Below, in pieces: positions 49,501 through 61,650 of a stretch of DNA of 64,000 bases (the first letter of the stretch is position 1; every line of letters starts with the position of its first letter). The stretch spans positions 7,456,501 to 7,520,500 of the forward strand of contig NC_086259.1 in assembly GCF_021018805.1 (NCBI RefSeq), read 5' to 3'. A program made the position numbers and the translations under genes. This DNA comes from Prinia subflava. Taxonomy: Eukaryota > Chordata > Aves > Passeriformes > Cisticolidae. The notes beneath the pieces are model-generated. The model searched no databases. It had not been told where the DNA came from and was given only the letters and a program-made list of their open reading frames with translations.

Positions 49501-52500
49501 CAAGGTTACCCACTGCAGGTAAGGTTTGCCTGAAAAACGTTCTGCTCTGGGACTGTGTTTAGGTTAATATTGAATTTAAATGACAATAACAACTAATTTG
49601 TCATATTTAGAGCATTTTTAACAAATCTATAAAAGAGAGCAGTACAGTATCAACAGGGGAAAAGAGGAACCACTTGAATACATAGAGGGAAATGGGCATA
49701 TGGCTTGTCAAACAATGCAGCACTCAGAGGATCCAGGCGTCAGGAAATGAAACTCCAGCCACCAGCCAGCCACAAACCATGAGTGTGCATAACCATGCAG
49801 AAATCTCTTAATTCTGAATGACACTTCTATCACAAAAAACCCCAAGTGTTTTTATAGCATTGTGTACACTAGACAGCAAGGGGGAAATGGAACAGACAGC
49901 TATTAAAAGCGTCCTTGGAACCATCATAAATACCCATTTTCATTTTTGGCTTAAAATTTCTCTAGCTCCACTATCAAGAGGTGATTTATCATCTCTCATT
50001 TTTCACATTATCTGTAAATAGGTTATTCCCACTAGCATTGCTGTAAGAAACATTTGTCACAGCTGTAAGAGGAGGGAACCTGGCTAATTTCTGGATCCAG
50101 AAACCAAGATGAATAACCTTTCTTCCCCTGCAAACAGCTCTGAACATCAGTCAAACCCTTTCTTCTGAAGTTAAATAGTACTTTCAGATCTTACAAGTAC
50201 CTTCAAGCTCGTTGTTCTCGTCATATTCTGATACTTAGAATAATCTGTGACACTACATTTGTTACTAATTATGATGGAAACTTGTAGAAAAGCATAGAAA
50301 AGCAGCTTTTTTTAAACAAGGAAGGTAAAATATGGAAGTATGTGGCAAAACAAATCTAGAAGAGAAAAGCCCATTGTTAAAATATCAAAAAATTACCATT
50401 TCCTAATAATAAATGTTTGTCAAATACCAGTTTAAATTCATTAACGCCCTCTTCTCCTTTCTAGCTGATTAGCCTTCCAGTGTGCAGAGATGTATTCTGG
50501 TCTACCTAGGCTACAAACTTGTTCTAAAAGAGCATCTTCCCCAAATGTCACTGGGTCCCTGCTCAGCTGAGCCACCGATTTGGATCACTCTGTGAAGAAA
50601 AAGCACATGTGAGAAATGAACACCACATTGGCACATCAGGACAAGACCTCACTACTGATAAGAGCCCTGCTTAACAGCATTTAAAAAAAATAAAAAAGCT
50701 GAGAAATACTCAGTGATTTGATAATCTACTGAGAGTCAAACTTTCATTCAACACTGAAAAACTGAACACTGGATAGAAAGAAGTGATTAAAATGATCCTT
50801 TTCAAGGCTCAACCCACTGCTAATTGGTCACAACCTTCCTGCAGAATTTCATCTGTGACACCAGTAGAACAGAAATTATAATGCTACTTTAATAACCTGA
50901 AAGAACTTTACCATTGAAAGACTTACTCATTTCTTTAATATTAAACAGTACATTTACTCTGCAAATGATGGACCAGTATTTCACTGGAATGCACAGATTT
51001 TAGTCAGCCAAGACTTTTCCTTATTAAAAAAGAAATCACTGTGAGCTGAATCCCACAGTCCTATCCCCTACAAAGCTCTCTTTGAGGTCAATAGAAAATT
51101 TGGCTATTAAAGAATGTTGAACTCTGACCCCTAGAATAACACAGCACAAATCATATTCAGTCTTGAAAATAACCCCCCATCCTAGATCTGGAAAGATTTC
51201 TAAACAGGAGGAACAGGATATCCTTTTTCTAACATTCTTCACTAAAATTCTCAATACCAGAAAGGTTAAAACTTAGTCTGGCAAACCATTTGAGCCTCCC
51301 CACTCACTGACCTTTGCTGTTTACTGCCACTTATTTCTTCTTTCAGGATATACAAGATGTGACAAAGACCACGAATTAAATCTCTTGAGAGTGAAGCAGC
51401 ATTTATCATTAGACACATCAAGCACAATAAGAAGGAATATTGTCAATAAGCTTACTGTGCTTTGCCAAACTGCAGCAGCTGTGGGTGAGGATGGACAAGG
51501 ACAGGATGTAAACCAAACACCTTCCTTTTATTTTGTGGAATATTTTAGGTGAGAATGTCTAAAACCAGAGTGACAAAACCTCAAAGGAAAAAAAAATTAT
51601 ATAACTGTAATATTCTGACAGAGAAGAACTAGTGGTCACTATTCACAAAAACATTTCATTCTACCAATACCATGTTCAAAAATATTACTTTTAAAACTTC
51701 CATCACACTTTTCAACTATTTTTGTCTACCAATTTTCTATATCTATTAAAATAGAAGACTCAAAGTTTTACATAACTACAACTCTACTTGACCACAACAA
51801 TCACTGTGTGTAGATGATTGTTTGGAAACCTTAAACTTCAGATCAAACAGCCCCTCTGCTTCACATTCAACTTTTTGTGATCTTTTTTTTTTCTTTTCCC
51901 AAACATATTTTCATTTTAAGTCTGTCCTTCACTTTGATAGCTTTGAAAAACTTTCCCATGGTCCCAGACTTTCATTTTGCTCAAAATAATAACTTTTACT
52001 TAACATGATATGATGGAGCAATTTAACAACTCACTCTCTTCTAACAGCTAGTTATAGGTGATTAATCTTAGTCCTGTTAGGTCTGAAGAGTCCCTAAGCT
52101 CATCAGTCGATCCTTTCTAGACACCCAGCCAGGGGATTACATGAAATAAATGCCTGAAACAAGATAAAAATTGACTAGAATATTTTATGCTTCAGTCAGA
52201 TCTGAGTAGTTCACTTTCAGTTTAGGTGAAGTACAGAAAATATCAGAGCAGTCTCCTGTGCTGGTTGGAGATCTGCTGTAACCCAGGAGACAGCTCTGGC
52301 AGGGCTGGAGGGAAAGGCCACTAACGTTACAGTAAAATAACACCCAGCTTGTGCCCACGGGCTTTGTTCCAGCAGTCTCCACTCCTGGAGCTGGGGTTTC
52401 ACTGAGACCCCCTTTTCCTTCCCAGAGGGAGAGGGGATTAATTGTCCTTCACACCTTAGCATGAAGGTGTGATTATACATCACAGATGTAAAAAAAAAGT

Positions 52501-52790
52501 CCTTCATCATTCAGATAGGATGGCTCATCATGGGTGAGATGCCTCCTCCTTTCCCTCTTAAATGCATTTTTCCCCAAAAATCACAGCCCTCACGTTAGCA
52601 TTTTCCCTTGGACAGTTCAAGAGACTCAATCTTGGTGCTGCTCCCCTGATGCCTTAAGTTTAACTTTCACATTTTTCAGGTTCTGTGCTGCCCAGGGGTG
52701 CAGTTCTGAGCTCACAGTCAGGGTCACTCAGCTCTTCACAGAGCAGGGACACAAAACAAATCCTTTCCTGCTGAGAACCAAGGACAACTC
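46567..52790. other. Unique non-coding sequence
   Basis: No gene is identifiable. A donor-like CTGCAG/GTAAGG lies at 49518-49520 after a GC-richer stretch (49310-49518) with open phases, but acceptor candidates are ambiguous and no peptide is recognised. The remainder is AT-rich. Confidence 0.5.
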
Positions 52791-52799
52791 TTAGGCCCA

Positions 52800-53089
52800 G
52801 CAGCACAAACAAGGGTGGCTGAAGGGAGGAACAAGAAGGATGGGACCTCACAGCCTGAAGCTGTAATTGGACAATTAAATCCCAATATGCAAATGGACCA
52901 AAACATATAACAGTGTGAGACCTTGGGACCATTTGTCCATTTTGTGACCATTTTTAGTCCACCATGGGTGCAGCCCTGGCCGGGCTCTTGTCCTGCCCAA
53001 GGTGTACCCTAAAGGCCTTTCAATAAATCCCTTCTTTATTCTCTAGCTCTGGCCAGGCCCTGTTCCAGGTCAGCCCTCCCAAGGCATCA
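52800..53089 (+). mobile_element. Solo LTR of an ERVL-type endogenous retrovirus (songbird type)
   Basis: The sequence includes CAGCCTGAAGCTGTAATTGG, the CCCAATATGCAAATGGACC box, a CATATAAC TATA-like element, a GACCATTTTTAGTCCACCAT stretch, an AATAAA signal (53022-53027) with TCCCTTCTTTATT downstream, and a terminal GGTCAGCCCTCCCAAGGCAT ending in CA. From memory of the family this matches LTRs common in passerine genomes and rare or absent in chicken, so it is the main support for a songbird source. The 5' boundary is uncertain. No internal retroviral genes flank it, so it is a recombined solo copy. Confidence 0.8.
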
Positions 53090-54240
53090 CCCCCAGCAGG
53101 TGAAGGTGCCCTGGCAGCCTTTCCTCAAACCCTTCCTTGGGCCCTGCAGGGTCAGACCCAGCCCATTCAGCCCTGCCTGGAAGGGACACCCAGGGACAGC
53201 TCCTGCTGATGTCCCACAGGCAGGACCTCACAAACAGAGGGAACACTTCACAAGCACTGACAAGGATTCAAAAACAAGTTGGGTTTTTTTCGGGTGTATG
53301 ACTTTTACTTCTTCCTACCCCGTGGCCATTTGAGACCTTGAGAAAAATACTCTGAATAAACTGAACTTTAAACTATACACTTAAATGTCAACTTTACCAC
53401 TTGCATTGACTGTAATTCATTAGGGTAAATTAGAAGGAACTCAAGGGGTAAACTACTGCATGAAAAATACAAGCAAGACTCTACTGATATCGCGTGACTT
53501 GTGCTGAGTAAGCAATGAGTTATGATGCTTTGAAGAATAACAAATGAGAATAGTGAGAATAACATTGTTTCTGGAACAAAACAAAATGTAAATTTAGATA
53601 CATTCTACTTTTCCCTGCCTCTGTCAGCATTTTGACATGATATTTGCAAGACACTGAAGATGAAAAGTGATTTTTAGGGGGAAATCCAAAAAAATGTATT
53701 TTAAACTGTATTTTAAACTGAATTACCCGTGATAACATGGGCATATGTGTATGAAATTATGTTACCTCAACACCCCAATTGCTTCCCAAGAGAGCACGAA
53801 AACCCTCAGAAATTGTAGTGTGCACATTTTTCAATTAGTTGTAAACCAGGATAGAATTTAAGAAACTGCCCAAGTTATTTCCTTAAACAAGGCCACCCTT
53901 AAGTCAAAATGTAGGGCTGCTCAGGCAGTTTGTGAGCTGTGTGGCTCTGTCCTGCAGGCAGCCCTGAACTCCTACCTGTGCAGCTGTGTCCCTGTACACT
54001 GACAGTGAAATAAATGCTTGTTTTAGCAATCTGCCTGCTTGCACCAGGCTGTAGAATGGAAAGACTCCCAATTTCATCCTCAATAGGGAAGAGATTTGTT
54101 TTTCTTGGAAAAAATCATTTGATTATATAGAACCATCCTGAGGTCTGACATCAGCTGAAAGGTTTAAAGGCAAGACTGAAGTTTAACAGGAGGTGTGTAG
54201 CCCAGTTTTATCTTTTCACCAATAAAATTTTAACTACTGT
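53090..54240. other. Unique non-coding sequence
   Basis: No gene is seen. A stretch at about 53,930-54,035 ends with GAAATAAATGCTTG and could be the 3' part of another LTR or of a transcript, but I cannot assign it. Confidence 0.4.
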
Positions 54241-54280
54241 GCTACACAATCATCAAACTGGTTTCCCTATTGCCTCCCAG

Positions 54281-54323
54281 TACGGGCAGAGAGAGAGCAA
54301 GACATTTAACATGAATCACACAG
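54281..54323 (+). other. Possible exon D (43 nt), unknown gene
   Basis: A strong acceptor (TTTCCCTATTGCCTCCCAG, ending 54280) and a strong donor (CACAG/GTAAGATA, GT at 54324-54325) bound 43 nt. Only phase zero is open: YGQRESKTFNMNHT plus one spare base. The peptide is too short to identify. Microexons exist, but so do many chance pairs like this. Confidence 0.18.
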
Positions 54324-54329
54324 GTAAGA

Positions 54330-57300
54330 TAATGCACAAACGGGCTCTCCCTTTCTCTGCTTTGCCTCTTTCCACTCCCCAGCCTGCCCTCCCAGCTCCA
54401 CTTTCCAGGAGGGCACTCACCAGGCAGGGCTCGGGGATGCCAGTGGCACTCACACGGCCCCACTGCACTCTGGGGCCAGCTGGGGCTGCAGGGTGGTGCT
54501 GGTGGCCCGTGGGTGCCAAGCCCTCCTCCCTGCCCCAGGGACAGGACAGAGCTGCCTGCAGATCCTCCAGGCCCCCCTGGGATACCAGAACCAACAGTGG
54601 GGAATACCAAGGGCTTCAAACACCTTCAGCAGCCAGTGCCCAGTTACACCAGGAATAAACCTGTTCACTTCTTTGTGGTTTTCAAGATAAATGCAACTCT
54701 TATTGTAGAATATTGAATACAAACAGTTGAAAACTGCTACTCATATTAGACAAAAACATTAGCTCAGTCAACCTGAGTACAAATAAGTCTGTCAAGTATT
54801 TTTATGGTGCAGAATGCACTGCACTGCTCTGGTAATTTATGCATTTGTTGACTCTTATTTTAAATGTTGAGCCATAGTACTGCAGCTCTGTGCTTGCCAT
54901 AATTCCCTACTCCTCCTTCAGCCACTTCTATAAAGAATTTTATTGACTATATAGCAAGAAATAATCTCCATTCTAATACCCACCTCTACATTTAAGAGTA
55001 GTTATCTAATATCTCAGCTCCTGCTAATTCTGCTCCCTGTGCATGTACATCAGCCCCTCCTGTGCTCCCCCAGGCAAGGAAGGGTGCAGGGCAGCCACCC
55101 AAGGGACTCTACAGAACTGCCACAGAGCCAACACAGCCAGGCCTGCTTGCAGAGCAAAAGGAGCTGCAGGATTCTCTGGGCTGTTCTAAGGGTGACACAC
55201 ATGGAGATTATTTCTTGGAAGGGGCTGTACCAGGTCAAATCAATTTCTGAGAGCTTGAGGAGGGTGTCTGTGCTATGGGTAACCTGCAGTTCACAGACTC
55301 TCAGAGGCCATTGAGCACCACACCAAACAATGGTCATCCACAACATCCCCAATGGTCATTCCCTCCTGCCCCTAAAAAGGAGAGATTGTGAACATTCCTG
55401 CTGTACTCAACAGAAGCCAACTCAGCAAACAGGGTGTGCTTCAGACATTGCTATATTCATATTAACTGGAATTAAATGTTACATTTATGAAAACGAGGTA
55501 ACCTCACAGCCAAAGAAATAATTTCTGTGCTGCACATGGCCCCTTAGACTTTGGGCTTCATAATGTTTGCTTACATGTCTAATTAAACAAAAAAATAAAT
55601 TCTATTGAAGTCAAAGATTTGACATGGATTAGTTCAAAGAACTAAACTCACTCCAAATTCAAGAAGGAATTCAAACAAGTGCATTCAACATGCAGAAGTT
55701 TTAAACGCTGTCAAGAATGATTTAGGTGCTCAGAAACCTGATTTCAGAAACCCATTTGTCTCCTGACACTTAGGCAAGCTAAGCTGCTTTTGGAAATAGA
55801 ACTGTGTCAGCCTGACAGTTTTGACAACGCTACTCTCTGACTTCCTCCAGCATCTCATTCTTCCTTGTCCTTTCAGAAACTTCACAACATTAAAATCCAA
55901 AGAGAACGGAGACTTCAGCAACTGATAATATATTCACAAAATGGTACAACAGTGTGTGAGACCAACTAACTACACCAGAATTGTCAGGCAAGTAGCCCAT
56001 AAATCATGCAGACAACTGGCTGCAGCTGCTCAACAGACATGAAAAGGAATTCATTGCTTAAAGAATAGTTAGCAGAGTCTTACAGGACTGTTAAGAGTAA
56101 AGGCATTACTTCTCCTGCCAGATTCTGTTTCATGATTATTTTAGAATAAAAGTTAAATTATTTTAGACTGAAATAATTAATCCCAGTTCTTATCAAAATA
56201 TTCAGAGGACGAAAAGGTTTGTTGGCAGGATCATAGACACATCTCCTGAATATTCCTGCCACCTTCAGCAACCAAACACCCTCAGAATATGGAGAGTTGC
56301 CCAAAAGGAAGCTCCTCATTCTATTCACTGCTGAATATTATTTGTAAGTCCCTTCTGAAGTAGCCTCCTCTTGTAAATTTGCACCACACAAAGCTTCTAC
56401 ATATGGGATACTCTTTGCTCCCTAAAGACAACAGGTCAAAATTTAAAATCCCACTTGTCTGGGTAGTTCCTGGAAAAGTTCTCAGCCAAAAACATCCAGG
56501 AATTCCAAAGAATATGAGCTTTAATAAGATTCATGGGCATGAGAAGGATGCACAGGAAAGCCTGGTGGTCCCTGCCATTGCACATCGTTCTTCTGAGGAC
56601 ACCTGAAATCCAAACAAGCATCAGGAAACTTCTCTTTGCTGGCAACCCAGCAAAAAGCTTTCACTTCTCACACTTTATTGAAATATTAAGATGTAATCAA
56701 ATTTAATCCCTAAAAGCTTAATGAAAGAAACATTGTTGTTGTTGTCTATTACAAGACTTGGTTGTTTTTCCCCCTCAAAAGATTCCTGCATTATCATCTA
56801 CCACATAAAAACACTCAGTGATCAAAATATAATAAATTAACTGCTGTCAGGATCCAGTTTTAGTGGCGAAAGCAAGGCAGGATAGGTATAATTAAACAAA
56901 AAACCCCACACTCTAGTAGAATGGACTGTGTTTGGTGACCTCTAGCTTCTCTGTAACAAAACCCAATAAGGTACTACATGAGTTAATTAAAAGTACACTG
57001 TCCAGAGTGAACAAAACCCAAGAACAATGCTACAAGCTATTAAATGAAATGATGATTCTGAATTGTAATTGCTTTATAGACCACTGAATTCCTTCACTAG
57101 AGAGAAAAGATTTACTAATGATATCAAACACCTCCTGTGATAAAAGTTTAATTATTAAAAGGTTTTATCTCTGAAGGCAGTCTGTTTCTGTGTTTATGTT
57201 GTTTCTATTTTTTCCTAAATTATTAAGAACAGCCATCACCAACCCTACCCTCACTTTAACCCCCTTGAAATATTTTATGCACTCTTAACCACCTTAATGT

Positions 57301-60300
57301 GATGTAGTTCTCTGTGGTCTCAATTCAGGAAAGCAGGTAACTATATCTTAAGTGCCACAAGGACAAATCCTCAGCTGATATACATCACATTTATGGAGCT
57401 CCAGCATCCACCTCAGTCGGACTTAAATGCTTTCTCAGTACATTGCTGAACCAGGTTATTAAAAAGAAATTACAGAAAAAACCCTGTTCCTGAAACTCTC
57501 ATGGAGTATCGACAACACAGAAATGAATACTTGTATGTGGAATTTCATTATCATTATTCTTATGCAATATGAACATTCTGTAGTGTATGTAAGTGTTTCT
57601 GTGCAGAAACAAAATTTTTCAGTCCAAGGTAATGCAGAGCTTCCTAAAAGATCATTAAAGGTCCTTGTGGTTAGGCAGTCATTTAGTTTGTGATCTCATT
57701 TTGTAGCCAAAGCCATTAGGACAATATAAAACTGGTTTCAAGAAAGCACATTAGTTAATTATAAAGCAATCTAAAGCAGACCAAAAAGAGAATATTTGAT
57801 TTATTCTAAATGTTTATAGCTGTTATAATAATGTGGTTCTGTAACTTGGTATCTTGTCCAGGGGAAATGACAATATTTTATAGGAATAGTAATATGGGGT
57901 TTAGACTTCTTGCTTTCCTTTTAAGCAATTTTCTAATAATTCACTTCCAGCTTCTCCTGACAAGAACTGGTCCGAGTTTTATGCCTGATTTTGCTCGTCA
58001 ATACCAACAACCTTCATCAGGTGCAATGTGAAGGTCACAACAATTTGTGAACAAGAAATTATAGTTTTACAGCAGCTCTCACCAGCTGCTCTGCACAAAC
58101 TGCTCCCAGGAGCTCAGGGTGCAAAGCCCAGTTCAAACCTCTCTTAAAAACACACCAACCTCCCCAACTGCCTGCACTGTTTCTTTCTGCTGTTTATCCA
58201 TCTTGCTCACATTTCTTGCATTCTCACCACACCTTTTAGACAGCATTAGCCCTCATTCTGTTTTTCAGCTGCATGTAAAAGTGGGCTCTCTTTAGGTTTT
58301 GCATTTAAATAGAACCTACCACAGTGGGGTCCTGGGATAAAATTGGGGCTCCTATGCTGAGGCTGAAAAGTGGATAATCAGTTCCACTGGCTTCTGTCCT
58401 GTTCTGGGATTGCTCTGGGATCCTGCTTTAATGTGCACAGATACCAGCTCCAGTGACACACAACTGCTGATTGCATCTTAAGCTGTTAAACCTCACCAGT
58501 CTGCAATAGCTATTAATTTCTTGTTGCTGCATTTCCTGTGCAACTTGAGGCCTTTACTTATTCACAGGCATTCATTATACTCATCAGAAAGTTTATTCCT
58601 ATCTCAGACAAGACCAAGCATATCTAAAGAGGTATCATGGGCTGCACAGTAGATTCATTACAAGTCAGACTTGACGTATTCATTCCTAGAGCTTCATCTA
58701 TTGCTAGTGGATAGCTTATAGCTTCCTTCTCTAATGTTCTGTTCTGCAGGCAAACAAATTTCTGCCTGAGGCACTTAAGTAAACTAGAAGGAGCTCCAGC
58801 AGGCCCCCAGTCTGCAACTGCCATGAAATGTTTCATAACATCTTTCTTAAAGTCTTTTTCATAGCAAGAATTATCAATTCTTCCTTGGCTTTATCCACTG
58901 CTTCCCAAAAATAAGTGCCCCAGATGCAGGATATATTATGCAGCTTCTGTCAAAGACACCCAAGGTCAACAAGGATTTTGGTTGGTTGGTTTGGGCTTTT
59001 TTAGGGGCTCTGTTTATCTTTGTTATTTTTTAGAGGTTGGGGGCATTGGGGTTTTTTTTGTTTCAGGGGTTTTTTTAATGACTTAGATTTTATTAAAAAT
59101 TGGGGAATATGGGAAACTTGAAGCTCTGAATTAAACCAAGTGATTGTGACCGTAGCTGCTCCTACTGCTTGAGGCTCCCACTAACACAGCTCTATTACCC
59201 ACTGCTGTCTACTGCAGCAGTCTCAGAGGTTTTAGTGTAAGGGAAACACCCTAAACCTATTTAGGCGTGTGCTTGGTGGTCCTGCTCTCATCACAGGGAG
59301 ATAATTTTCCCAAATTAATTATAGCAGAGAAGATTCCTGCAGCTGGTTACTATAGCAATGCTGCAGAGGAGCTGATGTTCCTCACAGGAGCTGTGCTGAT
59401 TCCCCCCCAGCAGGGCCTGGCTCCCAGCTCAGGCTCTTCTTGTGGAGGTCTCTGCTCCAAGCAGCCCAATATTCCTGAGCAGTGACATTTTTCCTCCCTC
59501 CCTTTCTGCATTCCCCACAGGGCTGCAAACAGTCCTTTGGCAGAGCCCTGAGGCAAGGGGAACTTGCTTTACCCTGCTCCATCCCACAAGGCAATTCTTG
59601 GGAAACCTGCAATCAGCAGCTGCCTTAGGAAACTAAGTTTGGGTTGGGTTTTCTTCCCTTTTCATCCATCAGATGGGCACACTTGGCTTTTATTTAGACA
59701 GAAAAAAAACCAACATCACAGGGAAGGTGGGCAACAGCAAAAATCTGCTGCATGAGAGGCAGTGTGCACTACAGCTGTAAGGAAAAAAGAGGGAGGTAGG
59801 AAGGGAAGCTAAGGGCAAAGCTTTTTCCTCTTTTATCAAATCAGAACATATATATCCAAACAAAGTCTTTCTATGCAAACTACTCATAAATACACTTTGG
59901 ACTCCTGTAAGCCAGTATTGTTGTATTTTGCCTTGATATTTTTATGCTGTGGATGAACACACGTACTTAATGCCACCAGACCTGTAAAGAGGAAATGCAC
60001 TCCCAGACCTCAGGCAGCAGAAAAGGTGCAAAAGGCAAAGCCAGTACTGTACAGCCCTGGACTAACTTGGAATAGCCACTGGACAGTATCTTTTTAAACT
60101 CATCCGTTTTTTATACCTGATGGGCTATGAACGTGCATTTGTACCACTGCATAATGAAGATTCTGACTTCTTCCAAGGCTTTCCATAGTCTTTACAACTT
60201 TTTCATTTTAGTTTTTTCAATCAAGTTCCAGAGAACAGTGGCAAAAAATCTAAGTTCCACATGTCCCCCACTCCTCTTTGCTCAGGAAGAGCTCCTGATT

Positions 60301-61200
60301 TTGTGCTCTAACCAGTTTGGGCTCAGAAATAGCTTTCTTGGCCACTCTGTATTTGCAGGAGCAACATGTACCAGCACTTCCCTAGTTTGGCAGTCACTAT
60401 CCATGGCAGAGAAGATTCAATTACTCCCCAGATCCTCAAAGCATCTTTGAACTGGATTTCCTTCCTCTACAGTTTCTAGGAGGTACAAATATTTTATTAT
60501 GTCCAGCCATTGCCTGTCATTGATCAGCCCTGATTTAGCAGGTGTGAAGCAAACTTGGCACAATTTAGTAACTCTGCAAGGGGCAAAAGGTCACAATTTC
60601 AATTATAATCCTCATTATTTACTACAATTAAGTGAATTTGTTAACACCAAAGCTCAAGTTGTTTAACATAACTAATTAAGCAAGTAACAGACTGTTCCAT
60701 CCATTTAGCATTGCATTGCTTCTGGAGGCTTCTGGAGTTTTAAATTGTTGTTAACTGTTTCTGTAGGAGACTGTTAGCAATTAAAAGCAAAGCAGGGGAA
60801 CTAAAGTCTGGCACCATCTGAAACATCTGTCATAGGTGAAAACTCAGTACAGGATGTGAACACCTAGCCCAAGCCAAGGCAGTATTTTTCTTTTCCACAA
60901 ACAACAAAATAAATTAATCATGATGTGATGACAAAATATAAATAGTTTCTTTGACATGGTCACTATGCTCTTCTAAGAGACAGGATGGAGAGCAAAACGT
61001 TTTGTGCAGAGGAGGTAAAATGCAATCCCTGCTGTCCTCTCCTGTTGTTCTTGTGGCATGTGAATACCTTGGTTCATAGCCCCAAAAGGTGTCTAATTCT
61101 CTATGACTTCAAACAGACATATAGCAATGCATAAAGGAGAAAAGACCCCTTCTGTTTTGATATTATGGATTTTGATATTGTCAGTTATAATAGGAGAGCT
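54330..61200. other. Unique non-coding sequence
   Basis: The part at 54,350-54,600 is GC-rich and CpG-poor with overlapping frames on both strands. The rest is AT-rich. Short runs include (GTT)n near 56,732-56,744 and TTGG repeats near 58,979-59,000. No gene, RNA gene or clear transposon is visible. Confidence 0.5.
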
Positions 61201-61650
61201 TAAATACCCTCAAGCTGAACAACTGTAAGGTCCTGAGAAGGTGATTCCTGCTGAAAGCAGGCACTGAGGGCAACCCCTGCCCCCCTCCCCAGCGTGGCCT
61301 GAGGGACACAGGGGACAGGAGCCATCCCCAGGTGCTCAGAGTGCTGCTGCTGAGGGAGGCACAGCTGAGAGCAGGGGCTGGGGCAGCTGCTCCCCATGGC
61401 ACAGCTCCAGCCAGGCAGGGCAGCTGAGGCAGCCACAGCTGCCTCCCCCTGGCCAGGGGCACTGAGCTGCTGGCAGGACACCCTGCTGCCCCACGGTGGC
61501 ACCAAGGGCTTCTTTTAAGTGTTCTGGGAATGCTGGTGTGGGCTCAGGAGCAGAGTGAAAACTCTGCAGGGCGGGCACCATCTGTCTCTCCCACTTTTTC
61601 ACTGCATCGTTGAGGCCCTGCTGCAGTAAAGCAGGGTAAGTACACAAACA
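61200..61650. other. GC-rich, CpG-poor patch
   Basis: Several overlapping minus-strand frames cross this patch. The best (61336-61647) begins MCTYPALLQQGLNDAVKKWE after an acceptor-like TACCCTGCTTTACTGCAG on the minus strand (AG at 61621-61622). There is no good donor before its stop, and I do not recognise the sequence, so I leave it uncalled. Confidence 0.4.

Noticed and set aside
61336..61647. Possible minus-strand exon beginning QGLNDAVKKWERQ
   Set aside because: The acceptor-like site is acceptable, but there is no usable donor before the stop and the tail is low-complexity GC-rich translation.
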